Positions 17,559 through 26,477 of a DNA stretch of 64,000 nucleotides are shown one piece after another. A program made the translations under genes and the position numbers. The notes under the pieces were generated by a model. It worked only from the letters and a program-made list of their open reading frames with translations, was not told where the DNA came from and did not search any database. The DNA comes from JABMNT01 sp048262255. Its GTDB lineage: Bacteria > Pseudomonadota > Alphaproteobacteria > Rhodospirillales > Casp-alpha2. Each line of letters starts with the position of its first letter. Positions within the stretch are counted from its first letter, which is position 1. Where the stretch lies: assembly GCA_048262255.1 (NCBI GenBank), contig JBLXFH010000002.1, forward strand, positions 310,001-374,000, read 5' to 3'.

Positions 17559-18404
17559 ATGAAATTGATCCATCTGACCGACACACATCTGGTTGCACCA
17601 CCTCAGACGCTTTTTAATATTGACCCCGGCGCCCGCCTGGCCAGAGCCATAAAAAGCATCAATACACATCATTCGGATGCCGAACTCTGTCTGGTCACCG
17701 GAGACCTCACCCATTGGGGTGAGCCCGCCGCTTTCAAACTGTTCACCGAACTCATGGGCCAACTCGCCTGTCCCTGGAAGGCAATTCCCGGCAATCACGA
17801 TTTGCGGACTGAGTTCATGAAAGCCATGCCCCAAACGCGGACCGATACCAATGGGTTTATCCAGTTTTCTCTGGAAACATCGGCAGGCCGGTTTATCTGT
17901 CTGGACACTCTGGACGAAGGATATCCCACCGGCCTGCTGTGTGCGGCCCGTCTGGAAGGCCTCAAAAGCTATTTGGATGAAGCCATGCGTAATCATCAAA
18001 AGGCTTATCTGTTCATGCATCATGCACCGTTCAAGGTTGGGATTGCCGCGCTCGACAAAATCCGCCTTATGAAAGCACAGGACTTTTCGGACGCACTTGA
18101 AGGTTATACGCACATCCGGCATATTTTTTTCGGACACCTGCACCGGGCCTGCCATGGTTCATGGCGGGGCATCCCCTTCTCCACATTAAAATCAACGGCC
18201 CACCAGTCCTCCCTGACCCTCGACCCGAATACGCCCCTGACCAGCAGCTATGAGCTTCCGGCATATGCCGTTGTATTGATAGATCCTGAAAGCGTTGTCA
18301 TCCACGATCATAGTTATATGGAAGAAGATAAGTCATTTCTCTATGATAGAGGAATACCGGAAGGTGCAACCGCCCCGCCGGAGCATCAACGCGACTGGAG
18401 CTAG
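17559..18404 (+). CDS. Calcineurin-like metallophosphoesterase (cyclic-nucleotide phosphodiesterase type)
   Basis: A 281-aa class III phosphodiesterase. The di-metal site motifs are all present: LTDTHL (D-x-H), GDLTHW, PGNHD, MHHAPF and FGHLHR. This set fits CpdA-like 3',5'-cAMP phosphodiesterases and glycerophosphodiesterases; which substrate is used cannot be told. I place the start at the ATG at 17559, because the protein then begins MKLIHLTDTHL as in the family; an extension to 17445 has no homology. It follows cobT by 125 bases. Confidence 0.82.
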   Translation: MKLIHLTDTHLVAPPQTLFNIDPGARLARAIKSINTHHSDAELCLVTGDLTHWGEPAAFKLFTELMGQLACPWKAIPGNHDLRTEFMKAMPQTRTDTNGFIQFSLETSAGRFICLDTLDEGYPTGLLCAARLEGLKSYLDEAMRNHQKAYLFMHHAPFKVGIAALDKIRLMKAQDFSDALEGYTHIRHIFFGHLHRACHGSWRGIPFSTLKSTAHQSSLTLDPNTPLTSSYELPAYAVVLIDPESVVIHDHSYMEEDKSFLYDRGIPEGATAPPEHQRDWS

Positions 18405-18414
18405 GCATCTTTTT

Positions 18415-19584
18415 ATGCGGTTAATGGTAGTTTTATACGGGATTATTCATATTGGACTATATCTCGTGTCGCCCGCAGCACAGGGAGCGGAGCCGCAATT
18501 CACCTCCCTCCACAAAGGCATAAATCTTTATGCCATGAAGCTTCCAGCAGTAGGCACATACGATATCGATTTGCTGGCTTCCGATCAGGCGCTCGAAAAA
18601 ATGCAGCTCGCAATTGATTTGATCTACAAGCAATCGCCGTTCAGCGTATACGCTTTTGAACGGTTGAAAAAAGCGGGAAAAGTGACTGTTGTTTATGACC
18701 CGGATTTTCCAAAAGAGCGCTTTTCCTCTGTTACCATTGCCGCTTTTTTCCCTGATTTCTTTCAGAAAGAAGGTCATTTGAAGGAGTTTTTGGTTGTCAT
18801 CGGACGCTATGGCATCAAATGGCCGCTCGATAAACTGGCCGCCGTCATTGTTCATGAACTGGGCGGCCATGGATATCAGCACTTGCGCGGTCGCACCGAA
18901 CAGGACCGCAAGATTGACCGCGAATGCGAAGCCCTGTTGTATGAGGAAGCCGCCTTGCAGGATTTTAATGTGGTGCGCTCTACCGACGACATGGTGCGGT
19001 TTCGCCACAATATGCAAACCAACTGGTGCTCGGATTTCCGGCGTTACATGCATGACCGGGATCCGAAACTCATGGCGACCTGGAATTCAGGCAAACCAGA
19101 TGTGCCGGAGCTTTTAAAAGTCTTTGAAGACTATCTGGTGCATTTACGCCAATCCGGCGTCTCAGGGAAAGCCGTTGCAGCCGTAAAAAACCAACGCCAG
19201 TCTGATTTGGACGCAATGGCATCAGAGGCCTTACAAAAGAACCATGGCCCAGATCTTTTTGCCGTCGCGCAACGCTATATGAACGGGATCGGCACACAGA
19301 AAGATTTGCCGGAAGCCCGAAAATGGTTTTTCCTCGCGGCCAATACCGGGTTTGGCCCGGCCCAGTTTGTGATGGGTGCCCTTGAAGAAAACGGTGTCGG
19401 TGGGGAGAAGAACCCCGTCAACGCCTACACATGGTATTTGCTGGCCTCACAACAGGGCATGCAAAAAGCCGCAGAGCGTCTTGCGCCCCTTGCTTCACAA
19501 CTGACCGAACAGGCGCTCCGTGACGCGAAGGATCGGGCCGCAACTTGGAAACCAAACAACAAAATCAAATCCGGATTAAATTAA
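18415..19584 (+). CDS. Exported Sel1-repeat protein with a histidine-rich putative metal site
   Basis: A 389-aa protein with a signal peptide (MRLMVVLYGIIHIGLYLVS, cleavage after AQGA) starting at ATG 18415. The middle domain contains VIVHELGGHGYQH, which resembles a zincin HExxH helix with an extra residue (HELGGH), followed 19-30 residues on by Glu-rich ECEALLYEEAA. The C-terminal ~130 residues are Sel1/TPR-like (AQRYMNGIGTQKDLPEARKW, then MGALEENGVGG). A periplasmic, possibly metal-dependent protein of unknown activity. It is followed 3 bases later by the phytase-esterase-like gene. Confidence 0.6.
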   Translation: MRLMVVLYGIIHIGLYLVSPAAQGAEPQFTSLHKGINLYAMKLPAVGTYDIDLLASDQALEKMQLAIDLIYKQSPFSVYAFERLKKAGKVTVVYDPDFPKERFSSVTIAAFFPDFFQKEGHLKEFLVVIGRYGIKWPLDKLAAVIVHELGGHGYQHLRGRTEQDRKIDRECEALLYEEAALQDFNVVRSTDDMVRFRHNMQTNWCSDFRRYMHDRDPKLMATWNSGKPDVPELLKVFEDYLVHLRQSGVSGKAVAAVKNQRQSDLDAMASEALQKNHGPDLFAVAQRYMNGIGTQKDLPEARKWFFLAANTGFGPAQFVMGALEENGVGGEKNPVNAYTWYLLASQQGMQKAAERLAPLASQLTEQALRDAKDRAATWKPNNKIKSGLN

Positions 19585-19587
19585 GTA

Positions 19588-20553
19588 ATGAACCTCCTGT
19601 TTTCCCTGCTGATCCTGTTTTTGTCTTTTCCTTATGCTGCCGGTGCAGAAGTTATTTCCGTCACCACACGAAGCATTGCCCTGAACGCCAAGGACTCGAC
19701 TGTTGTGCGTCTTGGCGATCTTGTTTATCGAGGCGGGCTCGTCCTCAGTTCCGATGATTCGCGGTTTGGCGGGTTCTCGGCGCTCGGGGTCAGCACCGAC
19801 GGACGCCGCCTGATCAGCCTGTCAGATCAAGGCCATCGGCTCAGCGCCCATATAACCTATGATACAAACGGCAAACTGACAGGACTTTCGCATACCGACT
19901 TGTCATCTCTGGCCGGTCTGGATGGCCGTGTCCTGCAATCGAAAAATGAATCCGATATTGAATCCATGAGCCCCGGCGTTGAGGGGGAAATTATCGTCAG
20001 TTTTGAACGCAACCACCGCCTCTGGCGCTACCTGCCGGGACAAACCACCCCACTGCTCTTGCCGCCCCCCAATGGGCTGGAAAAGCTGGCAGAGAACAGC
20101 GGCATTGAAGGTCTGACCCTGCTGGCGGATGGCCGCCTGCTTGCCCTCTCAGAAGGCACCAGCAAAGCGCAAAACGCCATTGGCTGGGTCAGTGACGTTT
20201 CAGGCTGGTCGCCACTCACTTATCAACTCAAAGATGGCTTTCGCGTTACCGGAGCCGCCACCCACCCCAATGGCGACGTTTATGTGCTTGAACGCTATTT
20301 TACGCTCCGCGAAGGGGTCGCCGTTCGGATCAAGAGGTTTGCGGATTCAATGGTTGTACCCGGTGCTGAATTGCAGGGCCTTCCCGTTGCCGAATTCCGG
20401 CCACCGATCCATCTTGATAATTTTGAAGGTATTGACCTGCGCGCCGATGACGACGGCCGGGTTTTTCTGTATATTATTTCCGATGATAATTTCAGCCCCC
20501 TACAATCCACACTCCTGATGATGTTCGAGATCGCGCAAAAAGGACCTCAATGA
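19588..20553 (+). CDS. Exported esterase-like protein of the phytase family
   Basis: A 321-aa protein with signal peptide (MNLLFSLLILFLSFPYAAGA) and the 'esterase-like activity of phytase' beta-propeller domain. Typical stretches are GGFSALGVSTDGRRLISLSD, SDIESMSP, NSGIEGLTLLADGRLLALSE and LDNFEGIDLRADDDGR. Members of this family occur between cobT and rpmB in many alphaproteobacteria. The true substrate is not known. It overlaps the next gene by 4 bases. Confidence 0.8.
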   Translation: MNLLFSLLILFLSFPYAAGAEVISVTTRSIALNAKDSTVVRLGDLVYRGGLVLSSDDSRFGGFSALGVSTDGRRLISLSDQGHRLSAHITYDTNGKLTGLSHTDLSSLAGLDGRVLQSKNESDIESMSPGVEGEIIVSFERNHRLWRYLPGQTTPLLLPPPNGLEKLAENSGIEGLTLLADGRLLALSEGTSKAQNAIGWVSDVSGWSPLTYQLKDGFRVTGAATHPNGDVYVLERYFTLREGVAVRIKRFADSMVVPGAELQGLPVAEFRPPIHLDNFEGIDLRADDDGRVFLYIISDDNFSPLQSTLLMMFEIAQKGPQ

Positions 20554-21239
20554 ACCCGTTTCCCTGTCTCCGGCAAGCCTTTATTTTCCTGATGTTTACA
20601 GGCTGCCTGCTGATGGCTGGTCATGTCACACTGGCACAAAGCCAAACAATCTATAGCCAGCCGACTTTGCTCACAACCTCCGAACCGAGCTTTGCGGCCC
20701 CCGAAGATCTCGCAATTTCACCCGATGGCGGGTATCTGTTGGTTGCGGATACTGGAAACAATGAAATCAGGATTCTGCAACCTGGAACCTTAAAGATTCT
20801 CTCCCGATTCGGCAGTGACAGGCTGCTATCCCCGCATGTGCTTTTTTTTAACCAACAGGGCCATCTCTTGATTATCGACAAGGGCCACCAGCGCATAACC
20901 ACATACGAATTCAATGGCGTTTATCGCGATGGCGACCCTAACGTTAAACATCTTGAAACGCAGTCCTTTGTCGCCTCACAACACCCCGCCGTGGACCCCA
21001 CAACGGCGCATGACGAAACCGGCCAGAACTACTTCGTTAATCAAGAAACTCACCAGATTGAGATATACGATAAAAACCAGAATCAGATTGCCATTCACGG
21101 GTCGGGAAACAAAGCGAGTGGCCCGAATGATCTGAACAGGCCAACAGCAGTTGAAACGGTTGGCCGCTACTTCTGGATTGCTGATTCAGGCAACAATCGG
21201 ATATTGCTATTGAAAGCCCCACGACCTTCTAAGCCATAA
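20550..21239 (+). CDS. Exported NHL-repeat protein
   Basis: A 229-aa protein with a signal peptide (hydrophobic AFIFLMFTGCLLMAGHVTLA). NHL-type beta-propeller repeats follow: PEDLAISPDGGYLLVADTGN, HVLFFNQQGHLLIIDKGHQR and RPTAVETVGRYFWIADSGNN. With only three to four visible repeats it may need to dimerise or be a partial propeller. It is translationally coupled (ATGA) to the phytase-like gene and ends at the bidirectional terminator. The function is unknown; propellers of this kind usually bind ligands or proteins. Confidence 0.65.
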   Translation: MNPFPCLRQAFIFLMFTGCLLMAGHVTLAQSQTIYSQPTLLTTSEPSFAAPEDLAISPDGGYLLVADTGNNEIRILQPGTLKILSRFGSDRLLSPHVLFFNQQGHLLIIDKGHQRITTYEFNGVYRDGDPNVKHLETQSFVASQHPAVDPTTAHDETGQNYFVNQETHQIEIYDKNQNQIAIHGSGNKASGPNDLNRPTAVETVGRYFWIADSGNNRILLLKAPRPSKP

Positions 21240-21268
21240 AAAAAGGCCCGCAATCGCGGACCTTTTTT
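21238..21268. terminator. Bidirectional Rho-independent terminator
   Basis: AAAAAAGG-c-CCGC-aatc-GCGG-a-CCTTTTTT forms a strong GC hairpin with A- and T-tracts on both sides. It serves the rightward NHL gene and the leftward rpmB gene, which converge here. Confidence 0.88.
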
Positions 21269-21289
21269 AAGAATATGGAAAACCCCGGA

Positions 21290-21583
21290 TCAGGCGGCTT
21301 TGCGCTCAATCGCGTTCTTCACACGCTTTTTAAGACGGCGGATTTCAGGGGTCAATTCTTCGGCACGGGCATCAAGCAAAAAGGCATCAAGACCGCCTTT
21401 GTGCTCGACCGTACGGATTGCCGCTGTACTTAAGCGCAAGCGTACGGAGGTTCCCAATGCTTCGCTCAAAAGCGACGTAACTTGCAGATTGGGCAAAAAC
21501 CGCCGACGGGTTTTGTTGTGGGCGTGGGAAACATTATTCCCGGTCTGCACCCCTTTGCCGGTGAGCGCGCAACGTCTAGCCAT
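21290..21583 (-). CDS. rpmB: 50S ribosomal protein L28
   Basis: A 97-aa ribosomal protein beginning MARRCALTGKGVQTGNNVSH, followed by KTRRRFLPNLQ and LRLSTAAIRTVEHKGGLDAF. This is the alphaproteobacterial L28 pattern with its C-terminal basic helix (RRLKKRVKNAIERKAA). It stands alone and ends at the shared terminator. Position and length are normal. Confidence 0.96.
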   Translation of the reverse strand: MARRCALTGKGVQTGNNVSHAHNKTRRRFLPNLQVTSLLSEALGTSVRLRLSTAAIRTVEHKGGLDAFLLDARAEELTPEIRRLKKRVKNAIERKAA

Positions 21584-21748
21584 TTGGCGTTCCTTTCAAA
21601 AAAACACGAGCCGGGACTGTGATCAGCCCCGGAACGGGCGGTTTTTAGGACAGCAGCCCCCTTCCGTCAAGGGCTGATTGGTCGAAATCCGTAAAAGACC
21701 TGCATATTCCCCCAAAGACGGCGAAGTGTCCCCTTAAATGCCTGTTTT

Positions 21749-22966
21749 TTAGACATTCATGGCTTTCTTCAGCCCCTGGTCCAGCTTGTCGAGAAATGTC
21801 TGTGTGCTCATCCATGATTGTTCGGGACCGATCAATAAAGCCAGATCCTTGGTCATGGCACCCGCTTCCACCGCTTCAACACAAACCCGCTCCAGCGTTT
21901 CTGCAAATCGCACGACATCCGGCGTGTTGTCAAACTTGCCTCGGTAGGAAAGTGCCTGGGTCCAGGCGAAAATCGACGCGATCGGGTTGGTCGAGGTCTC
22001 CTTGCCTTCCTGATGCTGGCGATAGTGGCGGGTCACGGTTCCATGCGCCGCCTCGGCCTCCACCGTCTTGCCATCCGGCGTCATCAGGACCGATGACATC
22101 ATGCCCAACGAGCCAAACCCCTGAGCCACAATATCCGACTGTACGTCTCCATCGTAATTTTTACAGGCCCAAACAAATTCTCCGCTCCATTTGAGGGCAG
22201 ATGCGACCATATCATCAATCAATCGATCCTGATAAATGATGCCTTTTTCCTCAAAGGCATCTTTGAATTCCGTATCGAACACGTCCTGGAAAATATCGCG
22301 GAATCGCCCGTCGTATTTTTTCAGGATGGTATCCTTGTGCGAGAAGAACACGGGCCACCCCAGATCCAAACCGTAGTTCAAACAGGCCCGGGCAAACCCG
22401 TAAATCGAATCATCCAGATTATACATGCCCATGGCGATGCCGTCGCTGGGTGCCTTGAAGACTTCATACTCACTCGCCTCGCTGCCATCGTCGGGCTCGA
22501 ACTTCATGGTCAGCCGTCCCGGGCCCTTGAATTGAAAATCCGTTGCCCGGTACTGGTCGCCGAAGGCATGACGGGCGACAACAATCGGTTTGGTCCAACC
22601 GGGAACAAGGCGCGGAACGTTTTTACAGATAATCGGCGCCCGAAAAACCGTGCCGCCGAGGATATTGCGGATCGTTCCGTTGGGCGAGCGCCACATTTCC
22701 TTGAGGTTGAACTCTTTTACCCGGTCATCGTTTGGTGTAATCGTCGCGCATTTGACGCCAACACCGTATTCCTTGATAGCATTAGCGGAATCGACGGTAA
22801 TCTGGTCATTGGTTGCGTCGCGGTTCTGAACGCTCAGATCATAATATTTCAGATCGATATCCAGATAGGGAATAATCAGTTTTTGTTTAATGAAATCCCA
22901 GATAATCCGTGTCATTTCGTCGCCATCAATTTCTACGACCGGCGTTACCACCTTAATTTTTGACAT
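21749..22966 (-). CDS. icd: NADP-dependent isocitrate dehydrogenase
   Basis: Oxidative decarboxylation of isocitrate to 2-oxoglutarate in the TCA cycle. The 405-aa protein belongs to the eukaryote-like homodimeric group common in alphaproteobacteria: VVEIDGDEMTRIIW near the start, KCATITPNDDRVKEF, WRSPNGTIRNILGGTVFR (substrate-binding serine and arginines), and the metal-binding/NADP region near YDGDVQSDIVAQG and EAAHGTVTRHYR. It lies 14 bases behind the LOG gene and is probably read through from it. Confidence 0.95.
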   Translation of the reverse strand: MSKIKVVTPVVEIDGDEMTRIIWDFIKQKLIIPYLDIDLKYYDLSVQNRDATNDQITVDSANAIKEYGVGVKCATITPNDDRVKEFNLKEMWRSPNGTIRNILGGTVFRAPIICKNVPRLVPGWTKPIVVARHAFGDQYRATDFQFKGPGRLTMKFEPDDGSEASEYEVFKAPSDGIAMGMYNLDDSIYGFARACLNYGLDLGWPVFFSHKDTILKKYDGRFRDIFQDVFDTEFKDAFEEKGIIYQDRLIDDMVASALKWSGEFVWACKNYDGDVQSDIVAQGFGSLGMMSSVLMTPDGKTVEAEAAHGTVTRHYRQHQEGKETSTNPIASIFAWTQALSYRGKFDNTPDVVRFAETLERVCVEAVEAGAMTKDLALLIGPEQSWMSTQTFLDKLDQGLKKAMNV

Positions 22967-22980
22967 TCAATTTCGTCCTT

Positions 22981-23565
22981 CTAAAGTTTATTGGATTGCG
23001 CTGCAAATTTCGGGTCCGGTAACGCATCCAAAGCCGCAAAAACTTCTGCTGGCGTTTTAACGACCCGATAAAGATCATTTACCCCGGAACTTGCAAAACC
23101 TTTTGTCACTGTCGCGTCAATAAGCTCTGTCAGTTCCGACCAGTAACCCGCCACATCCATGATGATGATGGGTTTGGCATGAACTTTCAGCTGTTTCCAG
23201 GTGATAATTTCGAATGTTTCATCCAGGGTTCCGAGCCCACCGGGCAAGGAGATAAACCCATCGGACAAATCAAACATCTTGTGCTTTCGGTTGTGCATAT
23301 TGTCGGTGACGATGAGTTCCGTCAGATCGGTTTTCCCGACTTCCATATCCTGCAAAAACTGGGGAATGACGCCGATAACTTCGCCGCCATTCTCCATCAC
23401 CGCATTGGCAACCACACCCATCAGCCCAATACTGCCGCCTCCATAAACCAAGCGAATCCCTTTTTCCGCCATCGCCGCACCGAATTCCCGTGCGGCGGCC
23501 TCATAAGCCGGGTCGTTACCAAAACGCGACCCGCAAAAAACACATAGCGATGAGACTTCTTTCAT
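22981..23565 (-). CDS. LOG-family nucleotide 5'-monophosphate phosphoribohydrolase
   Basis: A 194-aa Rossmann-like protein of the LOG/TIGR00730 family. Members hydrolyse nucleoside 5'-monophosphates (in plants, cytokinin riboside monophosphate) at the N-glycosidic bond. The signature PGGLGTLDE (~109-117) is intact, as are VYGGGSIGLMG and the preceding MHNRKHKMFDLSD. It is the first gene of an apparent two-gene unit with icd. The native substrate in bacteria is often simply AMP; a hormone role is not implied. Confidence 0.85.
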   Translation of the reverse strand: MKEVSSLCVFCGSRFGNDPAYEAAAREFGAAMAEKGIRLVYGGGSIGLMGVVANAVMENGGEVIGVIPQFLQDMEVGKTDLTELIVTDNMHNRKHKMFDLSDGFISLPGGLGTLDETFEIITWKQLKVHAKPIIIMDVAGYWSELTELIDATVTKGFASSGVNDLYRVVKTPAEVFAALDALPDPKFAAQSNKL

Positions 23566-23658
23566 TTATTCATAAACTTCCGATAACAATTATGTTACTC
23601 ACAATTTGTGCGTCGATAGTATAAGTTGGTACCTTAACATAATTAGTGGAGGAACCAC

Positions 23659-24129
23659 ATGTCACGCATACTATCTCACCTCGGTCTTTTTGCAGCAGCC
23701 CTGTTGATTGCCGGAGCGACGATCTCCCCGTCCTACGCGGATGGCGCGGCCGATATCAAAGCCCGACAGGCGCTCATGAAATCCATTGGCGGAGAAATGA
23801 AAGCCTTGGGTGGTATCATAAAAGGCTCGGCAGGTGACCCTTCAATGATGGGTTCGCATGCCAAAAAACTGGCGTCACTTGCCAAAGAAGCAAAGTCAGC
23901 TTTCCCTGCGGGCTCTGGCCCCGATGCAGGAGAAACGGAAGCCTTGCCAAACATTTGGTCAGACATGGGAGAATTCAATCAAATTCTAGCAAGTTTTGTT
24001 TCAACCACTGAAAACCTGGAAAAGGTTGCCATGACCGGCGATGTTAAGGCAACCGGAGCCGCAATGGGTATGGTTGGTAAAGAGGCTTGTGGGGCATGCC
24101 ACAAGACGTTCCGCAAGAAAAAGAGCTAA
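23659..24129 (+). CDS. Class II c-type cytochrome (c'/c-556 type)
   Basis: A 156-aa periplasmic cytochrome. The signal peptide ends near SPSYA. A four-helix bundle follows, with the heme-binding CGACHK close to the C-terminus, as in cytochromes c'. Met in RQALMKSIGGEMKAL near the mature N-terminus is placed like the sixth ligand of low-spin c-556, which suggests an electron carrier rather than a gas-binding c'. A ribosome-binding site (GGAGGA) lies before the ATG. It is separated from the next gene by a strong terminator. Confidence 0.85.
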   Translation: MSRILSHLGLFAAALLIAGATISPSYADGAADIKARQALMKSIGGEMKALGGIIKGSAGDPSMMGSHAKKLASLAKEAKSAFPAGSGPDAGETEALPNIWSDMGEFNQILASFVSTTENLEKVAMTGDVKATGAAMGMVGKEACGACHKTFRKKKS

Positions 24130-24151
24130 TCCCTTTGAAGCTTTAAATATT

Positions 24152-24184
24152 AAAGGCGGAAACGGTATCCCTGTTTCCGCCTTT
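24152..24184 (+). terminator. Rho-independent terminator
   Basis: AAAGGCGGAAAC and GTTTCCGCCTTT form a perfect 12-bp stem with a 9-base loop, 22 bases after the cytochrome stop codon. Confidence 0.88.
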
Positions 24185-24228
24185 ATCATATCCATAAAAA
24201 ACCCAGGAAAAGATCGAGGCCCGCATTG

Positions 24229-25116
24229 ATGAAAACCCGTTCACCGTTTGCAGTTATGTATCTGTTTGCGTTGCTGGCCTTTGCCTTACTCATTGGGGTG
24301 AAAGCCGTTGCTGCAGATGCGGAACATGGCAAGTATATCCTTACGGCTGCTGGCTGCATTGGTTGTCACACAACCAAAGAGGATTCCCAAAAAGGCGTTT
24401 TGATGAGCGGCGGACGGGCACTGAAAACCCCTTTTGGCGTTTTCTACAGCCCCAACATCACGCCGGATCCAGATCATGGCATCGGCACCTGGACGGAGGC
24501 CAATTTCATCGACGCCCTGCGGCATGGAAAAAGACCTGACGGCAGCCATTATCTCCCGGTTTTTCCTTATACCTCGTTCACCAAGATGACCGATGCGGAC
24601 ATGCTTGATCTATGGGCCTATATCAAAACCATGCCCGCCGTTGCCACCCCCAACAAACCGCACACAGCCCCCTTTATCTTCCGCATGCGGTTTACCATCG
24701 GCCCCTGGAAAGTATTGAACTTTGACCCCGGTGTCTTTCAGGCGGATACAGACAAAAGTCCGGAATGGAACCGCGGCGCCTATATTGCCAATGCGCTTGC
24801 CCATTGTGGTGAATGCCATACCCCCCGAAACCTCATGGGCGGCTTAAAACAGGACATGTACCTGGCTGGAACCAAAGACGGCCCGGAGGGTGAAGCCGTC
24901 CCGAACATAACACCCGATCAGGAAACCGGAATTGGCCAATGGTCGGAAGATGATCTCGACACAGCAATGACAATGGGGATGTTGCCCGATGGCGATTTTG
25001 TTGGTAGCGGCATGGCGGAAGTTGTCGAAAACCTTGCCAAATTAACTCCAGATGATCGTAAAGCCCTCGTAACCTATCTGAACTCAATCCGGCCCATAAA
25101 AAACGACCTCAAATAA
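24229..25116 (+). CDS. Diheme cytochrome c
   Basis: A 295-aa exported protein with signal peptide (hydrophobic YLFALLAFALLIGVKAVAA) and two cytochrome c domains. Heme sites are CIGCHT (~42-46) and CGECHT (~190-194). SPNITPDPDHGIGTW and VPNITPDQETGIGQW occur in matching positions, so the two halves are internal duplicates. The domain type is like the cytochrome subunits of membrane dehydrogenases (alcohol, gluconate), but no dehydrogenase partner is adjacent. I prefer ATG 24229 over TTG 24226. The final ~40 residues lack a membrane anchor. Confidence 0.85.
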   Translation: MKTRSPFAVMYLFALLAFALLIGVKAVAADAEHGKYILTAAGCIGCHTTKEDSQKGVLMSGGRALKTPFGVFYSPNITPDPDHGIGTWTEANFIDALRHGKRPDGSHYLPVFPYTSFTKMTDADMLDLWAYIKTMPAVATPNKPHTAPFIFRMRFTIGPWKVLNFDPGVFQADTDKSPEWNRGAYIANALAHCGECHTPRNLMGGLKQDMYLAGTKDGPEGEAVPNITPDQETGIGQWSEDDLDTAMTMGMLPDGDFVGSGMAEVVENLAKLTPDDRKALVTYLNSIRPIKNDLK

Positions 25117-25348
25117 TACGATCACGATCTTTCGATTGGGTTCTCCTGTGTTTGCAATTAAACTGAAACAGGTATTTCATGAATGGTGATTGATGTTTTC
25201 AGGCGATTCGCCCGTAAAACAAAGAAAAACGGTAATATATTCGTTTTCAAAATCAACCTTTGACTTGATTTAATTAGGGAATTCCTCGCTTTTTCATAGG
25301 ATCTCCCGATGGCGTTTGATCCATGAAAATTCGTGATAAGGTACGCGG

Positions 25349-26455
25349 ATGATTAAGAATCCTTTGGTTTTGGCAATAATTGGTGGCATTGCGGTTATTG
25401 GCGCAATTGTCGCCAACATTGTGCTTTGGGAAGAAGAAAACGCCAACACCCGAACAGAAAAGGCAGAAGCGGTCCCCCCGTCAGTTGCACCTGCTACATC
25501 AACATCGTCCCAACCTTCAAACCCGGCAATGCCTTCGGACAATGTATCAGAAACACCCTCTGCCCAGCTCGACACAGCGAAAGCGCAGACTTTAACCTCA
25601 ACGCCAACACCGGAAAAAAGGGTAATTTCACCACAATTTGATGTGGTACGGATCACACCGGATGGTAATGCCGTTATCGCAGGCAGGGCGGCCCCCAACA
25701 GCCGCGTGATTATTCTGGATAATGGACAATTCGTTGGCCAACTGGATGCCGATTCCCATGGTGAGTGGGTTTTTGTGCCTGAAAAACCTTTCCCCCCGGG
25801 AAACCGCCAGTTGGCTTTGGAGATGCACGTTGACGGCGAGAAGGTCGTGCCGTCTGATGACGTTGTGGTCCTTGTGGTTCCGGAACCCAAGCGTGATATC
25901 GCTGGGCGTAAAACCGACAAACCCTCACAGGCTCTGGCCCTGAAATTCCCCAGAAAAGGAGGGGCCAGCACCGTTTTACAAAAACCCTCCGGTGATAACA
26001 CAGCTGCCATATTGAGTGTCGACACGATTGATTACGACGAGACCGGTCAAATGATGGTCAGCGGCCGTGCCGAGCCAGGAACATCGGTTTTTGTCTATCT
26101 GGACAATGCCATTACCGGCAAGGCCCCTGTTGACAAAAACGGGGCCTGGCGATTGCGCCCTGACAATCACATCGCCCCTGGTCTTTACACGTTGCGCGCA
26201 GACCAGGTTGATCCGGAAGGTAAGGTTATGGCACGGATTTCACTGCCGTTTTCCCGGGCCGCCCCCATGGAGGAAATGCCATCAGAGCCCTTTATCATCG
26301 TCCAGCCCGGCAACAGTCTGTGGCGGATCGCGCGCAAAGTCTACGGCAGTGGTTTTGGCTATACCACCATTTACGAAAGCAATAAGGACCAGATCACTAA
26401 CCCGGACATGATTTTTCCGGGTCAGGTATTCGCGTTACCTTCAAACACCCTCTAA
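25349..26455 (+). CDS. Membrane-anchored LysM protein
   Basis: A 368-aa protein with an N-terminal transmembrane anchor (~5-27). A Thr/Pro/Ala-rich linker (~30-95) is followed by two Ig-like/bacterial-Ig modules, each with the pattern 'v-x-GRA-x-P-x-S-x-V-x-v-x-D' (AGRAAPNSRVIILDNG and SGRAEPGTSVFVYLDN). A C-terminal LysM (IVQPGNSLWRIARKVYG ... NPDMIFPGQVFALP) completes it. It probably bridges inner membrane and peptidoglycan. 232 bases without a gene precede it, holding AT-rich promoter-like sequence only. It is convergent with the gene at 26478. Confidence 0.82.
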   Translation: MIKNPLVLAIIGGIAVIGAIVANIVLWEEENANTRTEKAEAVPPSVAPATSTSSQPSNPAMPSDNVSETPSAQLDTAKAQTLTSTPTPEKRVISPQFDVVRITPDGNAVIAGRAAPNSRVIILDNGQFVGQLDADSHGEWVFVPEKPFPPGNRQLALEMHVDGEKVVPSDDVVVLVVPEPKRDIAGRKTDKPSQALALKFPRKGGASTVLQKPSGDNTAAILSVDTIDYDETGQMMVSGRAEPGTSVFVYLDNAITGKAPVDKNGAWRLRPDNHIAPGLYTLRADQVDPEGKVMARISLPFSRAAPMEEMPSEPFIIVQPGNSLWRIARKVYGSGFGYTTIYESNKDQITNPDMIFPGQVFALPSNTL

Positions 26456-26477
26456 GTCTTAAATCCTGTTATCAGGC

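Noticed and set aside
17556..18155. A 199-codon open frame antisense to the metallophosphoesterase
   Set aside because: The sense frame holds all five metal-site motifs, so the opposite frame is a shadow.
22337..22963. A 208-codon open frame antisense to icd
   Set aside because: The icd protein is unmistakable; the antisense frame has no recognisable feature.
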